Origin: Novosphingobium sp.
Lineage (GTDB): Bacteria; Pseudomonadota; Alphaproteobacteria; Sphingomonadales; Sphingomonadaceae
DNA length: 64,000 bases
Assembly: GCF_024642085.1 (NCBI RefSeq)
Contig: NZ_JAHEBV010000005.1
Location: forward strand, 62,001-126,000
Direction of reading: 5' to 3'
Shown: positions 39,663 to 46,947 of the stretch, piece after piece
How positions within the stretch are numbered: position 1 is the stretch's first letter
Layout of the letters: every line of letters begins with the position of its first letter
Position numbers and translations under genes: made by a program
The notes under the pieces: generated by a model
The model's input: only the letters and a program-made list of their open reading frames with translations
The model's database searches: none
What the model was told of the DNA's origin: nothing

Positions 39663-41729
39663 ATGACACACCGCACAATCCTGATCGCCGCGGCGCTTGG
39701 CGCCTCGCTCTCCGCCCTCTCCGCTCCCGCTTTCGCCGATGAAGGCATGTGGACGTTCGACAATTTTCCGGCTGACCGGATGAAGCGCGACCATGGCTGG
39801 GTGCCTGACCAGAAATGGCTAGACCGCAGCCGCGCTGCCGCCGTGCGGCTGACCGGTGGCTGCTCGGCCAGTTTCGTATCGGGCGAAGGCCTGATCCTGA
39901 CCAACCAGCACTGCGTCGCTACCTGCCTTGCCAACCTGTCGAGCGAAGGAAAAGATTATCTGGCCCAAGGCTTTCGCCCCGCGACCCGCAGCGAAGAACG
40001 CCCATGTCCCGGCCAGCAAGCCGAAGTCGTCACGATGATCAGCGATGTGACCGGCGATATCAAGAATGCCCTCGGTTCGCTAAGCGGCGGTGCGCTGATC
40101 AAGGCGCGCGATGCCCGGATCGCCGAGCTTGAGGCAAGCGGCTGCCCTGACAAGGACAAGACCCGCTGCCAGGTGGTGACGCTTTACGGCGGCGGCAAAT
40201 ACAGCCTTTATACTTACCGCAAGTACAGCGATGTCCGCATTGCCTGGGCGCCGGAAGGCCGCGCACAAGGTTTTGGCGGCGATCCGGACAATTTCAATTT
40301 TCCGCGGTATGCGCTCGATGGCTCGTTCCTGCGCGCCTATGAAAACGGCAAGCCGGTCAAGCCCGCCGCGTTCCTGAAGTGGAACCCACGCGCGCCAGTA
40401 GCGGGTGAGACGACGTTCGTTATCGGCAACCCGGGATCAACATCGCGGTTGTGGACATCCTCGCAGCTGGCGTTCGAGCGCGAAGCGCGCTTGCCGATGA
40501 CCATAGCCACGCTGTCCGAACTGCGCGGGCGCTTCATCCGCGCGATGAGCGAAAGCGCACTGAAGCGCAGCGAAGGGCAGGAAGAACTCGACGGTCTGGA
40601 AAACAGCCTCAAGGTCTATCTCGGCCGGCAGAAGGCGCTCAACGATCCCGACTTTGTCGCACGCCTGGCAGCAACCGAAGCGCAGCTCAAGGCGGGCGCT
40701 GCCACCAACCCGGCGATCGGCGATCCGTGGGCCAGCGTTGACAGCGCCATGGCCGCCAACCGCAAGCTGTACCTGGCCAGCCGCTTTGTCCGGCCGACGG
40801 GCGGGCTCTATGGCTGGGCCCGCGCACTGGTGCGTGCCGCGGCGGAGCGGACCAAGCCTGACGGCGAGCGTCTGCCGGGCTATACCAGCTCGGCCCTGCC
40901 CTTGACCGAAAAGACGATCCTTGATCCGACCCCGGTCCACGGCTGGGTTGAACAGATCTATCTGGAATGGAGCCTGTCAAAGGCGCGCGAATGGCTGGGC
41001 GCCGACGATGCGGACACGCGCCTGCTGCTGGGGCGCGAATCGCCGGAAGGGCTGGCGGGGCGGCTGGTGACGGGTACCAGTCTGGGCGACCCGGCAGTGC
41101 GCAAGGCGCTGTGGGACGGCGGCCAGGCCGCGGTCGAAGCGTCGAGCGATCCGATGATTCTCTTTGCCCGCAAGCTGGATGCGCGCGACCGTGAATTGAC
41201 CCGGCTCGCCAATGCGGAAGTCAATGGCCCGCTGGTTTCGGCCGGAGCCAAGCTGGCGGACGCGCGCTTTGCCACTTTCGGTGCCGGGACTTATCCCGAC
41301 GCAACGTTTTCGCTGCGGATTTCCTACGGCAAGGTGGCCGGGTGGACCGAGCGCGGGGTCGATCTCAACCCGGTGACTACCATCGGCGGAACCTTTGACC
41401 GGGCCACCGGGGCAGCGCCGTTTGATCTGCCGGCAGCCTTTGCCGCCAACGAGGCCAAGATCGACAAGAGCGTGGTCTACAACTTCGTGACCACCAACGA
41501 CATCATCGGCGGAAATTCTGGATCGCCGGTGCTGGATAAGGCAGGCACGGTCATCGGCGCGGCGTTTGATGGCAACATCCATTCGCTGGGCGGCAACTAT
41601 GGCTATGACGGCACATTGAACCGCACTGTCGTGGTTAGCGCAGCAGCGCTGACCGAAGCCATGCGCTCAATCTATCCATCGCCTGCCCTGCTTGCCGAAC
41701 TGGGCGTGAAAAGCAGCAAGAAACGGTAA
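39663..41729 (+). CDS. S46-family dipeptidyl-peptidase (DPP7/DPP11 type), exported
   Basis: A 688-residue serine exopeptidase with a signal peptide (MTHRTILIAAALGASLSALS, then APAFA). The catalytic His is H83 in LILTNQHC and the Ser is S619 in GGNSGSPVLD, the chymotrypsin-like pattern of S46. The N-terminus DEGMWTFDNFP is characteristic. It likely removes dipeptides from peptides in the periplasm for nutrition. The ATG at 39663 was chosen for its signal sequence. Confidence 0.94.
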   Translation: MTHRTILIAAALGASLSALSAPAFADEGMWTFDNFPADRMKRDHGWVPDQKWLDRSRAAAVRLTGGCSASFVSGEGLILTNQHCVATCLANLSSEGKDYLAQGFRPATRSEERPCPGQQAEVVTMISDVTGDIKNALGSLSGGALIKARDARIAELEASGCPDKDKTRCQVVTLYGGGKYSLYTYRKYSDVRIAWAPEGRAQGFGGDPDNFNFPRYALDGSFLRAYENGKPVKPAAFLKWNPRAPVAGETTFVIGNPGSTSRLWTSSQLAFEREARLPMTIATLSELRGRFIRAMSESALKRSEGQEELDGLENSLKVYLGRQKALNDPDFVARLAATEAQLKAGAATNPAIGDPWASVDSAMAANRKLYLASRFVRPTGGLYGWARALVRAAAERTKPDGERLPGYTSSALPLTEKTILDPTPVHGWVEQIYLEWSLSKAREWLGADDADTRLLLGRESPEGLAGRLVTGTSLGDPAVRKALWDGGQAAVEASSDPMILFARKLDARDRELTRLANAEVNGPLVSAGAKLADARFATFGAGTYPDATFSLRISYGKVAGWTERGVDLNPVTTIGGTFDRATGAAPFDLPAAFAANEAKIDKSVVYNFVTTNDIIGGNSGSPVLDKAGTVIGAAFDGNIHSLGGNYGYDGTLNRTVVVSAAALTEAMRSIYPSPALLAELGVKSSKKR

Positions 41730-41743
41730 CAAACCCGGGAACG

Positions 41744-41768
41744 GCGGCGCGGCAGACGGCCGCGCCGC
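41744..41768. terminator. GC-rich 10-bp hairpin between converging genes
   Basis: GCGGCGCGGC and GCCGCGCCGC form a perfect stem with a 5-base loop, between the S46 stop at 41729 and the stop of the FolM-like gene at 41786. No U-run follows, but the position suits a bidirectional terminator. Confidence 0.55.
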
Positions 41769-41785
41769 TGTCCGAAAAGGCAAAC

Positions 41786-42547
41786 CTACGCGCGGGCCAG
41801 GAACAGCACGTCGCGCGATTGCGCCAACAGGTGCTGTCCCGAATCGATGAACAGCGTCTCTCCGGTGGCAAGCCATCCCCCGGACAGGAACAATGCGGCC
41901 TGTGCCAGCTCATCCGGATCGGTCAGGCGCTGCAACAGGTTCATCCGGCCGCTTAATTCATGTTCATCGTCTTGCTGGTCAAAGCTCGGCAGCATTGCGC
42001 CGGGGGCCAGGCCGTAAACCCGGTCGCTCGGATTGCCTTGCGCCATCGCCAGCATCCGCACCGCGGCAGCAAAAGCGTGCTTGGCCATTGTGTAGCTGAA
42101 GAAATCGGGATTGGGGTTGAGCAGTTTCTGATCGAGGAACTGGACCACCCGGCGCCCACCCTTGGCGCGGGCCTGGGCCAGGAAGGCTTGGCTCATCCGT
42201 GTGGGTGTCATGGCGTTGACGGTCATCGCTTCGGCAAAAATCGCGGGATCGATTGCCGCGGCTGTGTCGAGCTGAAAAACCGCAGCGCAGTTGATCAGCA
42301 TGCGCCAATCGACCAGCCGGGCAGCAAGATCCGCGATCATGGCAAGCGCGGCATCGCCGTCACCCAGATCGCACTGGACCACTTCGCCAGAGGGGAAACC
42401 GGCCGCCATGACGCGCGCAGCGTCGGGATTATGACCAACGTGAATTACCACGTGCCAGCCTGCGGCGGCAAAGTGACGGGCCAGTCTGGCCCCGATCCGG
42501 CGTCCGGCGCCGGTAATGAGAACGGCCGGGAGCATGGATCGATCCAT
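41786..42547 (-). CDS. Short-chain reductase resembling FolM/pteridine reductase
   Basis: A 253-residue SDR with the pteridine-reductase type cofactor loop TGAGRRIG and an Asp (D139, FLDQK) where classical SDRs have the catalytic Ser, together with Y152 and K156 (YTMAK). These two features are shared by PTR1 and dihydromonapterin reductase FolM. It may reduce dihydrobiopterin-like or dihydrofolate substrates. Start ATG 42547 was chosen over an in-frame GTG at 42553. The assignment to FolM function is inference. Confidence 0.75.
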   Translation of the reverse strand: MDRSMLPAVLITGAGRRIGARLARHFAAAGWHVVIHVGHNPDAARVMAAGFPSGEVVQCDLGDGDAALAMIADLAARLVDWRMLINCAAVFQLDTAAAIDPAIFAEAMTVNAMTPTRMSQAFLAQARAKGGRRVVQFLDQKLLNPNPDFFSYTMAKHAFAAAVRMLAMAQGNPSDRVYGLAPGAMLPSFDQQDDEHELSGRMNLLQRLTDPDELAQAALFLSGGWLATGETLFIDSGQHLLAQSRDVLFLARA

Positions 42548-42570
42548 GCACACCCGGCCGCATCAAAGAT

Positions 42571-42589
42571 AGCCTTTTTAAAAAGGGCT
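42571..42589 (-). terminator. Terminator of the first glycine-zipper gene
   Basis: The minus strand reads a short stem (AGCCC/GGCT with U-A pairs) directly at the gene's TAA stop, with U-rich bases in the stem and after it. It lies between this gene and the downstream FolM-like gene. Confidence 0.5.
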
Positions 42590-42939
42590 TAGCGGCAACG
42601 CGCCCGCGACTTGGCAACTTCGTTGCCGAGCAGCGCACCGGCTGCGGCACCCACGATTGTACCTGTGGCGCGATCCCCGCGGGTATCGATGGCCCGGCCA
42701 ACCAGAGCGCCGGCCGCCGCACCAATCAGCAGACCGACCGTACCATCAGGCCGGCGGCAATAACGCCGGCCGTCCTGGCCATCCCAGTAGCGGATGCCGT
42801 TGTCAGTACGGCGGTACTTGATGTCACCGTTCTGGGCACGGTACCCATGGGCCGGCGCCCAGCGCGGCGGATCGGCATAGGCCATGGTGGCGGGTAGTGC
42901 GGTCGCGGCCATGACAGTCGCGATCAAAATCTTGCGCAT
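42589..42939 (-). CDS. Glycine-zipper 2TM-domain protein (17 kDa surface-antigen-like), copy A
   Basis: A 116-residue exported protein: signal peptide (MRKILIATVMAATALPATMA), an aromatic YWDGQDGRRYCRR segment, and the glycine-zipper GLLIGAAAGALVGRAIDTRG plus GTIVGAAAGALLG, which inserts in or spans membranes. It is a paralogue of the gene at 43130, sharing the whole C-terminal half. Its job is unknown; relatives are outer-membrane-associated. An Arg/Lys-rich end follows the zipper. Confidence 0.88.
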   Translation of the reverse strand: MRKILIATVMAATALPATMAYADPPRWAPAHGYRAQNGDIKYRRTDNGIRYWDGQDGRRYCRRPDGTVGLLIGAAAGALVGRAIDTRGDRATGTIVGAAAGALLGNEVAKSRARCR

Positions 42940-43129
42940 CGAATGCTCCCTTGTGAATGCGAAGCCATTTCAACGCATCAAAGTGAACGGCGGATTGCCG
43001 CCAATGGTGAACCGTGCCGGGTTCACGGCGAACTGACCAAGACCGGCGCCAGGATGGACCAAAGCACAAAGGCCGGGCCATGGCATACCATGACCCGGCC
43101 CGTGGAACAGCAGCCTAGGCTGCAATCCG

Positions 43130-43561
43130 TTAGCGGCAGCGCTCACCGCCGCGATCGACTTCGCGGCCAAGCAATGCGCCCGCAGCAGCACCCAGGATGG
43201 TCCCGGTGGCGCGGTCGCCATAGCGGTCAATCGAGCGGCCCAGCAGCGCGCCAGCGACACCGCCAATCAGCAAGCCGGTGGTTCCATTGCTGCGGCGGCA
43301 ATAGTAACGGCCATTGTCTCCCTGCCAGTACTGGATGCCGTTGTTGGTCTGGTAATAACGCGGGCGGTAGTTGTCGCGATACCCGCGGCCTTCATAATAA
43401 TCACCGCGCCGATATTCGCGGTATCCGTCGCGGTCGCGATCGTCATAACGGTCATAGTGGCCATGACGATGGCCCTCGGCCCAGTACGGGCGATCGGCCA
43501 TGGCCGGGGTGGCGGTCAGGGTGGTGGCGGCCAGGACGGCTGCTATTACAGTCTTGCGCAT
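43130..43561 (-). CDS. Glycine-zipper 2TM-domain protein, copy B
   Basis: A 143-residue paralogue of the gene at 42589. It has a signal peptide (MRKTVIAAVLAATTLTATPA), a Tyr/Arg/Asp-rich insertion (about 34-75) absent from copy A, then QYWQGDNGRYYCRRSNGTTG and the same zipper (GLLIGGVAGALLGRSIDRYG, GTILGAAAGALLG). The pair is best explained by a tandem duplication, with the extended low-complexity linker added to one copy. It is 190 bases upstream of copy A on the same strand. Confidence 0.88.
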   Translation of the reverse strand: MRKTVIAAVLAATTLTATPAMADRPYWAEGHRHGHYDRYDDRDRDGYREYRRGDYYEGRGYRDNYRPRYYQTNNGIQYWQGDNGRYYCRRSNGTTGLLIGGVAGALLGRSIDRYGDRATGTILGAAAGALLGREVDRGGERCR

Positions 43562-43648
43562 GGTGATCTCCTTGATCTGTTGAGGAGACTTTGCGCGGAT
43601 GAAACTGAACGCCCGATTTAGCGCTGCTGACCCGAGCCTATAATGCGA

Positions 43649-44905
43649 TCAACCGAGTGCGGCCTGCTTTTCGTCGGCCAGGCGATCAAGTTCTGCCCGG
43701 CTCATCTTCTGGGCTGCTGTTTTTAGCTGGCCGCAGGCCGCGTCGATGTCGCGCCCGCGCGGCGTTCGGACCGGAGCGCTGATGCCTGCTTCGAAGACGA
43801 TTTCGGAAAACCTGCGGATCCGCTCGGGTGTTGAACAATCATAGATCGCGCCGGGCCACGGGTTGAACGGGATCAGGTTGACCTTCGCGGGCAGTTTGTA
43901 CTGTTTGATCAGGCGGACAAGTTCGCGCGCGTCTTCGTCCGAATCGTTCTTGTCCTTGAGCATTACGTATTCGAACGTGATGCGCCGCGCATTCGAAGCG
44001 CCAGGATAATCCGCGCAGGCCTGAAGCAGTTCCTCGATCCCGTATTTGCGGTTGATCGGTACGATCTCGTCACGCACTACCTTGTTGGTCGCGTGAAGCG
44101 AAACGGCCAGGTTGACGCCGATTTCATCGCCAGCGCGGGCCATCATCGGAACTACACCGCTGGTTGAAAGCGTGATCCGCCGCTTGGACAGGGCCAGCCC
44201 ATCGCCGTCCATCACGATTTTCAACGCATCGCGGACATTGTCGAAATTATAGAGCGGTTCGCCCATGCCCATCATCACGATATTTGTCAGCAGGCGACCG
44301 TCGGATGAATAGCCGCCTTCATCCTCTTCATCCTCGTCGTCCGCGAATCCGGCCATCGATCCCTTGGGCCATTCACCCAGTGCATCGCGCGCCAGCATGA
44401 CCTGGCCGACGATTTCACCTGGCGTCAGGTTGCGTACCAGCCGCATGGTTCCGGTGTGGCAGAACCGGCAGTTGAGCGTGCAGCCGACCTGGCTCGACAC
44501 GCACAGCGTGCCGCGCGTTTCGTCGGGGATAAAGACCATTTCGTATTCGTGATCGTCTGCGGTCTTGAGCAGCCACTTGCGGGTGCCGTCGCTGCTGTGC
44601 TGGGCCAGCACCACTTCGGGCCGGCCGATCACAAAGCGCTCTGCCAGCCACGGGCGCATTGCCTTGGCAATATCGGTCATCGCGTCAAAATCGGTGACGC
44701 CGCGGTGATAGAGCCAGTGGAAGACCTGCTTGCCGCGCAGCTTGGCCGCCTTTGCATCCAGCCCGGCGGCTGCGAACAGTTCGGTGATCCGCCCGCGCGG
44801 CAGGCCCAGCAGATCGGTGCGGCCATCGGCGCGCGGCGTGATGTCGCGCGCGACGGGCACGGGATCGATCTGGCCCGGTATGGGCATAAGGGCGGTGTCG
44901 GCCAT
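43649..44905 (-). CDS. rlmN: 23S rRNA (adenine(2503)-C(2))-methyltransferase
   Basis: A 418-residue radical SAM methylase of A2503 in 23S rRNA (and tRNA). The cluster motif is C142-TLN-C146-RF-C149, and the second-half Cys that carries the methyl is in DIDAACGQL. Between about 170 and 190 there is an acidic insertion ([10 protein letters not shown]) that I do not recall from typical RlmN. Start ATG 44905 was chosen from similarity; an upstream in-frame ATG at 44935 would add ten unlikely residues. Confidence 0.95.
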   Translation of the reverse strand: MADTALMPIPGQIDPVPVARDITPRADGRTDLLGLPRGRITELFAAAGLDAKAAKLRGKQVFHWLYHRGVTDFDAMTDIAKAMRPWLAERFVIGRPEVVLAQHSSDGTRKWLLKTADDHEYEMVFIPDETRGTLCVSSQVGCTLNCRFCHTGTMRLVRNLTPGEIVGQVMLARDALGEWPKGSMAGFADDEDEEDEGGYSSDGRLLTNIVMMGMGEPLYNFDNVRDALKIVMDGDGLALSKRRITLSTSGVVPMMARAGDEIGVNLAVSLHATNKVVRDEIVPINRKYGIEELLQACADYPGASNARRITFEYVMLKDKNDSDEDARELVRLIKQYKLPAKVNLIPFNPWPGAIYDCSTPERIRRFSEIVFEAGISAPVRTPRGRDIDAACGQLKTAAQKMSRAELDRLADEKQAALG

Positions 44906-45030
44906 AGCGCGCGCATATAGGTGCCTCGTGCCCAAGACGCCAGTGGCTTGAATAAACGTGGCTCCGCTGTAACCCCCGCGCCCGCTACGGCGAACCGGGA
45001 AGGACCAAAGCCCATCAGGGAGCCTGTTTC

Positions 45031-45570
45031 ATGCCTGCTAAACGATTGCCACTGCTTACCTGCGCCGCCCTTGCGCTCTCCGGCCTTGCCGCTGGGGCTG
45101 CCCAGGCCGAAAGTCCGACCATCCGCGCCACGGCGCTGGCCGGTCTGGAACGCACTGACAGCGCGCCGGGTACCGGGGCGGCGGACGGGATTTACTATGG
45201 CGGCCAGCTTGGTGCCGACTGGGATCTTGGCGGCGTGCAACTGGGCGTCGAGGGCGAACTGGGCGAATCGACCGCAAGCGCGCTTGTCGGGACTAACCGC
45301 GCCCGCCAGGGTGTGTTCGCCAGCGCAGCCTTGCGCCTTGCCGTGCCCTTGACCGGTCAGCTGCGCGTCTTTGCGCGGGGCGGCTATGCCTATCACCGGA
45401 TCAGCTATGATACCGGACCGGATTTCAGCGGCAGCGGGTACACCCTTGGCGCAGGCGCCGAAGCAGATCTGAGCGGGCCGCTGTTTGTGCGCGGGGAGTA
45501 CCGATATTCGGACTATGGATCGACCGTGCGCGGCCAGCAGTTTCTTGGCGGCGTGGGCCTGCGCTTTTAG
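45031..45570 (+). CDS. Outer-membrane beta-barrel protein
   Basis: A 179-residue protein with a signal peptide (MPAKRLPLLTCAALALSGLA, then AGAAQA) and alternating hydrophobic/polar strands ending in FLGGVGLRF, the C-terminal aromatic needed for outer-membrane assembly. It resembles the small 8-stranded barrels (OmpA-barrel/opacity type) common in this group. A ribosome site (CAGGGAG) precedes the ATG. It converges on the gene at 45578 with only 7 bases between. Confidence 0.85.
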   Translation: MPAKRLPLLTCAALALSGLAAGAAQAESPTIRATALAGLERTDSAPGTGAADGIYYGGQLGADWDLGGVQLGVEGELGESTASALVGTNRARQGVFASAALRLAVPLTGQLRVFARGGYAYHRISYDTGPDFSGSGYTLGAGAEADLSGPLFVRGEYRYSDYGSTVRGQQFLGGVGLRF

Positions 45571-45577
45571 GGCTGCG

Positions 45578-46066
45578 TCAGCGCAGTGCTGAACACCCGA
45601 TCTGTGCGGCATCCATCGCGGTAGCCGCGCCGGTCAGCGCCCAGGTGTTGCTGAACCCCTTGCCGTCGGCGCCGCGTGCGCTGACCGTCATTTCGCCGGC
45701 TGAGCGCATGGCCGCGATGATTGCGGCATCCGCGCGTTTGTCCGGTGCCCAGGCATCGCCTCCGCCGCCCGCCAGCTTCAGTCGCTGACCGCCGATCGAC
45801 AGGGTGATCGGCGCATCCGCCGCCAGCTTGCGAGACAGGCGGAAATGCACTTGCCCGCGAACCTGCGCGCGCGGCCAGAAAGCGACATCGGCATAGGGCT
45901 GATATTCACGCTTCAGCGTTGATGGGGCGGCCTTGGCAATGGCATAGCATCGCGGCACCTGCGGATCGCGGAACGCGCCCCAGTTGCCGAACATGCCCAA
46001 GCCATCGCGCGCCAGCGCCGGCGCCGAAACCAGAAAAACAATCAGAACGCCGATCAAGCCACGCAT
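45578..46066 (-). CDS. Conserved hypothetical secreted protein
   Basis: A 162-residue protein with a signal peptide (MRGLIGVLIVFLVSAPALA). The rest contains MFGNWGAFRDPQVPRCYAIA and a mixed beta core, with Cys near both ends that could form a disulfide. The pattern is reminiscent of IalB-like periplasmic proteins, but I do not recognise a specific family. It starts 7 bases after the small gene at 46074, in the same gene cluster as the GreB-type factor. Confidence 0.75.
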   Translation of the reverse strand: MRGLIGVLIVFLVSAPALARDGLGMFGNWGAFRDPQVPRCYAIAKAAPSTLKREYQPYADVAFWPRAQVRGQVHFRLSRKLAADAPITLSIGGQRLKLAGGGGDAWAPDKRADAAIIAAMRSAGEMTVSARGADGKGFSNTWALTGAATAMDAAQIGCSALR

Positions 46067-46073
46067 TGCAGCG

Positions 46074-46277
46074 CTATAGCCCGATCAAATCGCAATAGGC
46101 CACGACATCGTTGTCGGTGGCAATGAACAGCGCATCCTGAACGTCTTCGCTTTGCTGTTCGGCAATAGGCACGGCTTCGCTAAGCGGGCCATAGAACAGG
46201 GTATGTGCCGCGCCGCCATCGGCGCCGCTGACAAGGTGATAGAGCCGGACTGTCGCGCCGTCCTGGGTGGTGCGCAT
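46074..46277 (-). CDS. Small hypothetical protein, 67 residues
   Basis: A compact acidic protein starting at ATG 46277, which overlaps the stop of the DUF4169 gene (ATGA). It has a mixed composition including VRLYHLVSGADGGAAHTLFYG and a C-terminal DNDVVAYCDLIGL, plausible for a globular single domain. I do not recognise the family. Operon position suggests it is really expressed along with DUF4169 and the GreB-type gene. Confidence 0.7.
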   Translation of the reverse strand: MRTTQDGATVRLYHLVSGADGGAAHTLFYGPLSEAVPIAEQQSEDVQDALFIATDNDVVAYCDLIGL

Positions 46278-46456
46278 CAATCGTCCTCTCGTTTTGCGCC
46301 ATCAAGCAAACGCGCGGCGCGATCGGCTTGTGCATTCTGGCTGGCGCGTTCGGCTTTTGAGCGGCCATGCCGGGCCCGGTTCTGCGCGGCCGTATCCGCC
46401 GCCGCCATCCGGGCCTTGGCCTTGCGGACCTGGCGCAGGTTGATCACATCAGCCAC
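46277..46456 (-). CDS. DUF4169 family protein
   Basis: A 59-residue basic, mostly helical protein starting at GTG 46456, three bases after the stop of the GreB-type gene. The N-terminus VADVINLRQVRKAKAR and the repeated Arg/Ala helices (RHGRSKAERASQNA, ADRAARLLDG) match DUF4169. The role is unknown; the family is alphaproteobacterial. It overlaps the 67-residue gene that follows. Confidence 0.85.
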   Translation of the reverse strand: MADVINLRQVRKAKARMAAADTAAQNRARHGRSKAERASQNAQADRAARLLDGAKREDD

Positions 46457-46458
46457 AG

Positions 46459-46947
46459 TCAGGCACTTGGCGGGTAGGCGATCGTGATCACTTCCCATTC
46501 CTTTTCCCCGCCGGGCAAGCGGACCCGGCGCGTATCGCCAACGGCTGCTCCGCGTAAGGCACGGGCCATCGGCGCGCTCCACCCGATCAGGCCCGCGGCG
46601 GCATCCTGTTCGTCATCGCCGACCAGCGTGACGACGCGCTCATTATCATCTTCGTCGGCGATGGTGACCAGGGCTCCGAACCAGGCGCGGGCGCGGTCTT
46701 CCTGGCGGGCCGGATCAATCACGCGGCACGCCTTCATCCGGCGGGCCAGATGGGACAGTTCACGGTCAATCTCGCGCATCCGCTTGCGGCCATAGATGTA
46801 ATCGCCGTTTTCGCTGCGATCGCCGTTGCCCGCCGCCCAGCTGACGATTTCAACGATGGCCGGGCGTTCGGTGCCCAGCAGGTGATCATAGCGCGCCCGC
46901 AGCGCCGCCATGCCGGCCGGGCTGATCGGCGGTCCTTCCGCGCTCAT
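46459..46947 (-). CDS. greB: Transcription elongation factor GreB
   Basis: A 162-residue factor that helps RNA polymerase cleave backtracked RNA. The coiled-coil tip with GDRSENGDYIYGRKRMREIDREL carries the acidic and conserved residues of GreB, followed by the FKBP-like C-terminal domain. Start ATG 46947 overlaps the stop of the lytic transglycosylase gene (ATGA). GreB rather than GreA is inferred from the YIYGRKR segment. Confidence 0.88.
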   Translation of the reverse strand: MSAEGPPISPAGMAALRARYDHLLGTERPAIVEIVSWAAGNGDRSENGDYIYGRKRMREIDRELSHLARRMKACRVIDPARQEDRARAWFGALVTIADEDDNERVVTLVGDDEQDAAAGLIGWSAPMARALRGAAVGDTRRVRLPGGEKEWEVITIAYPPSA

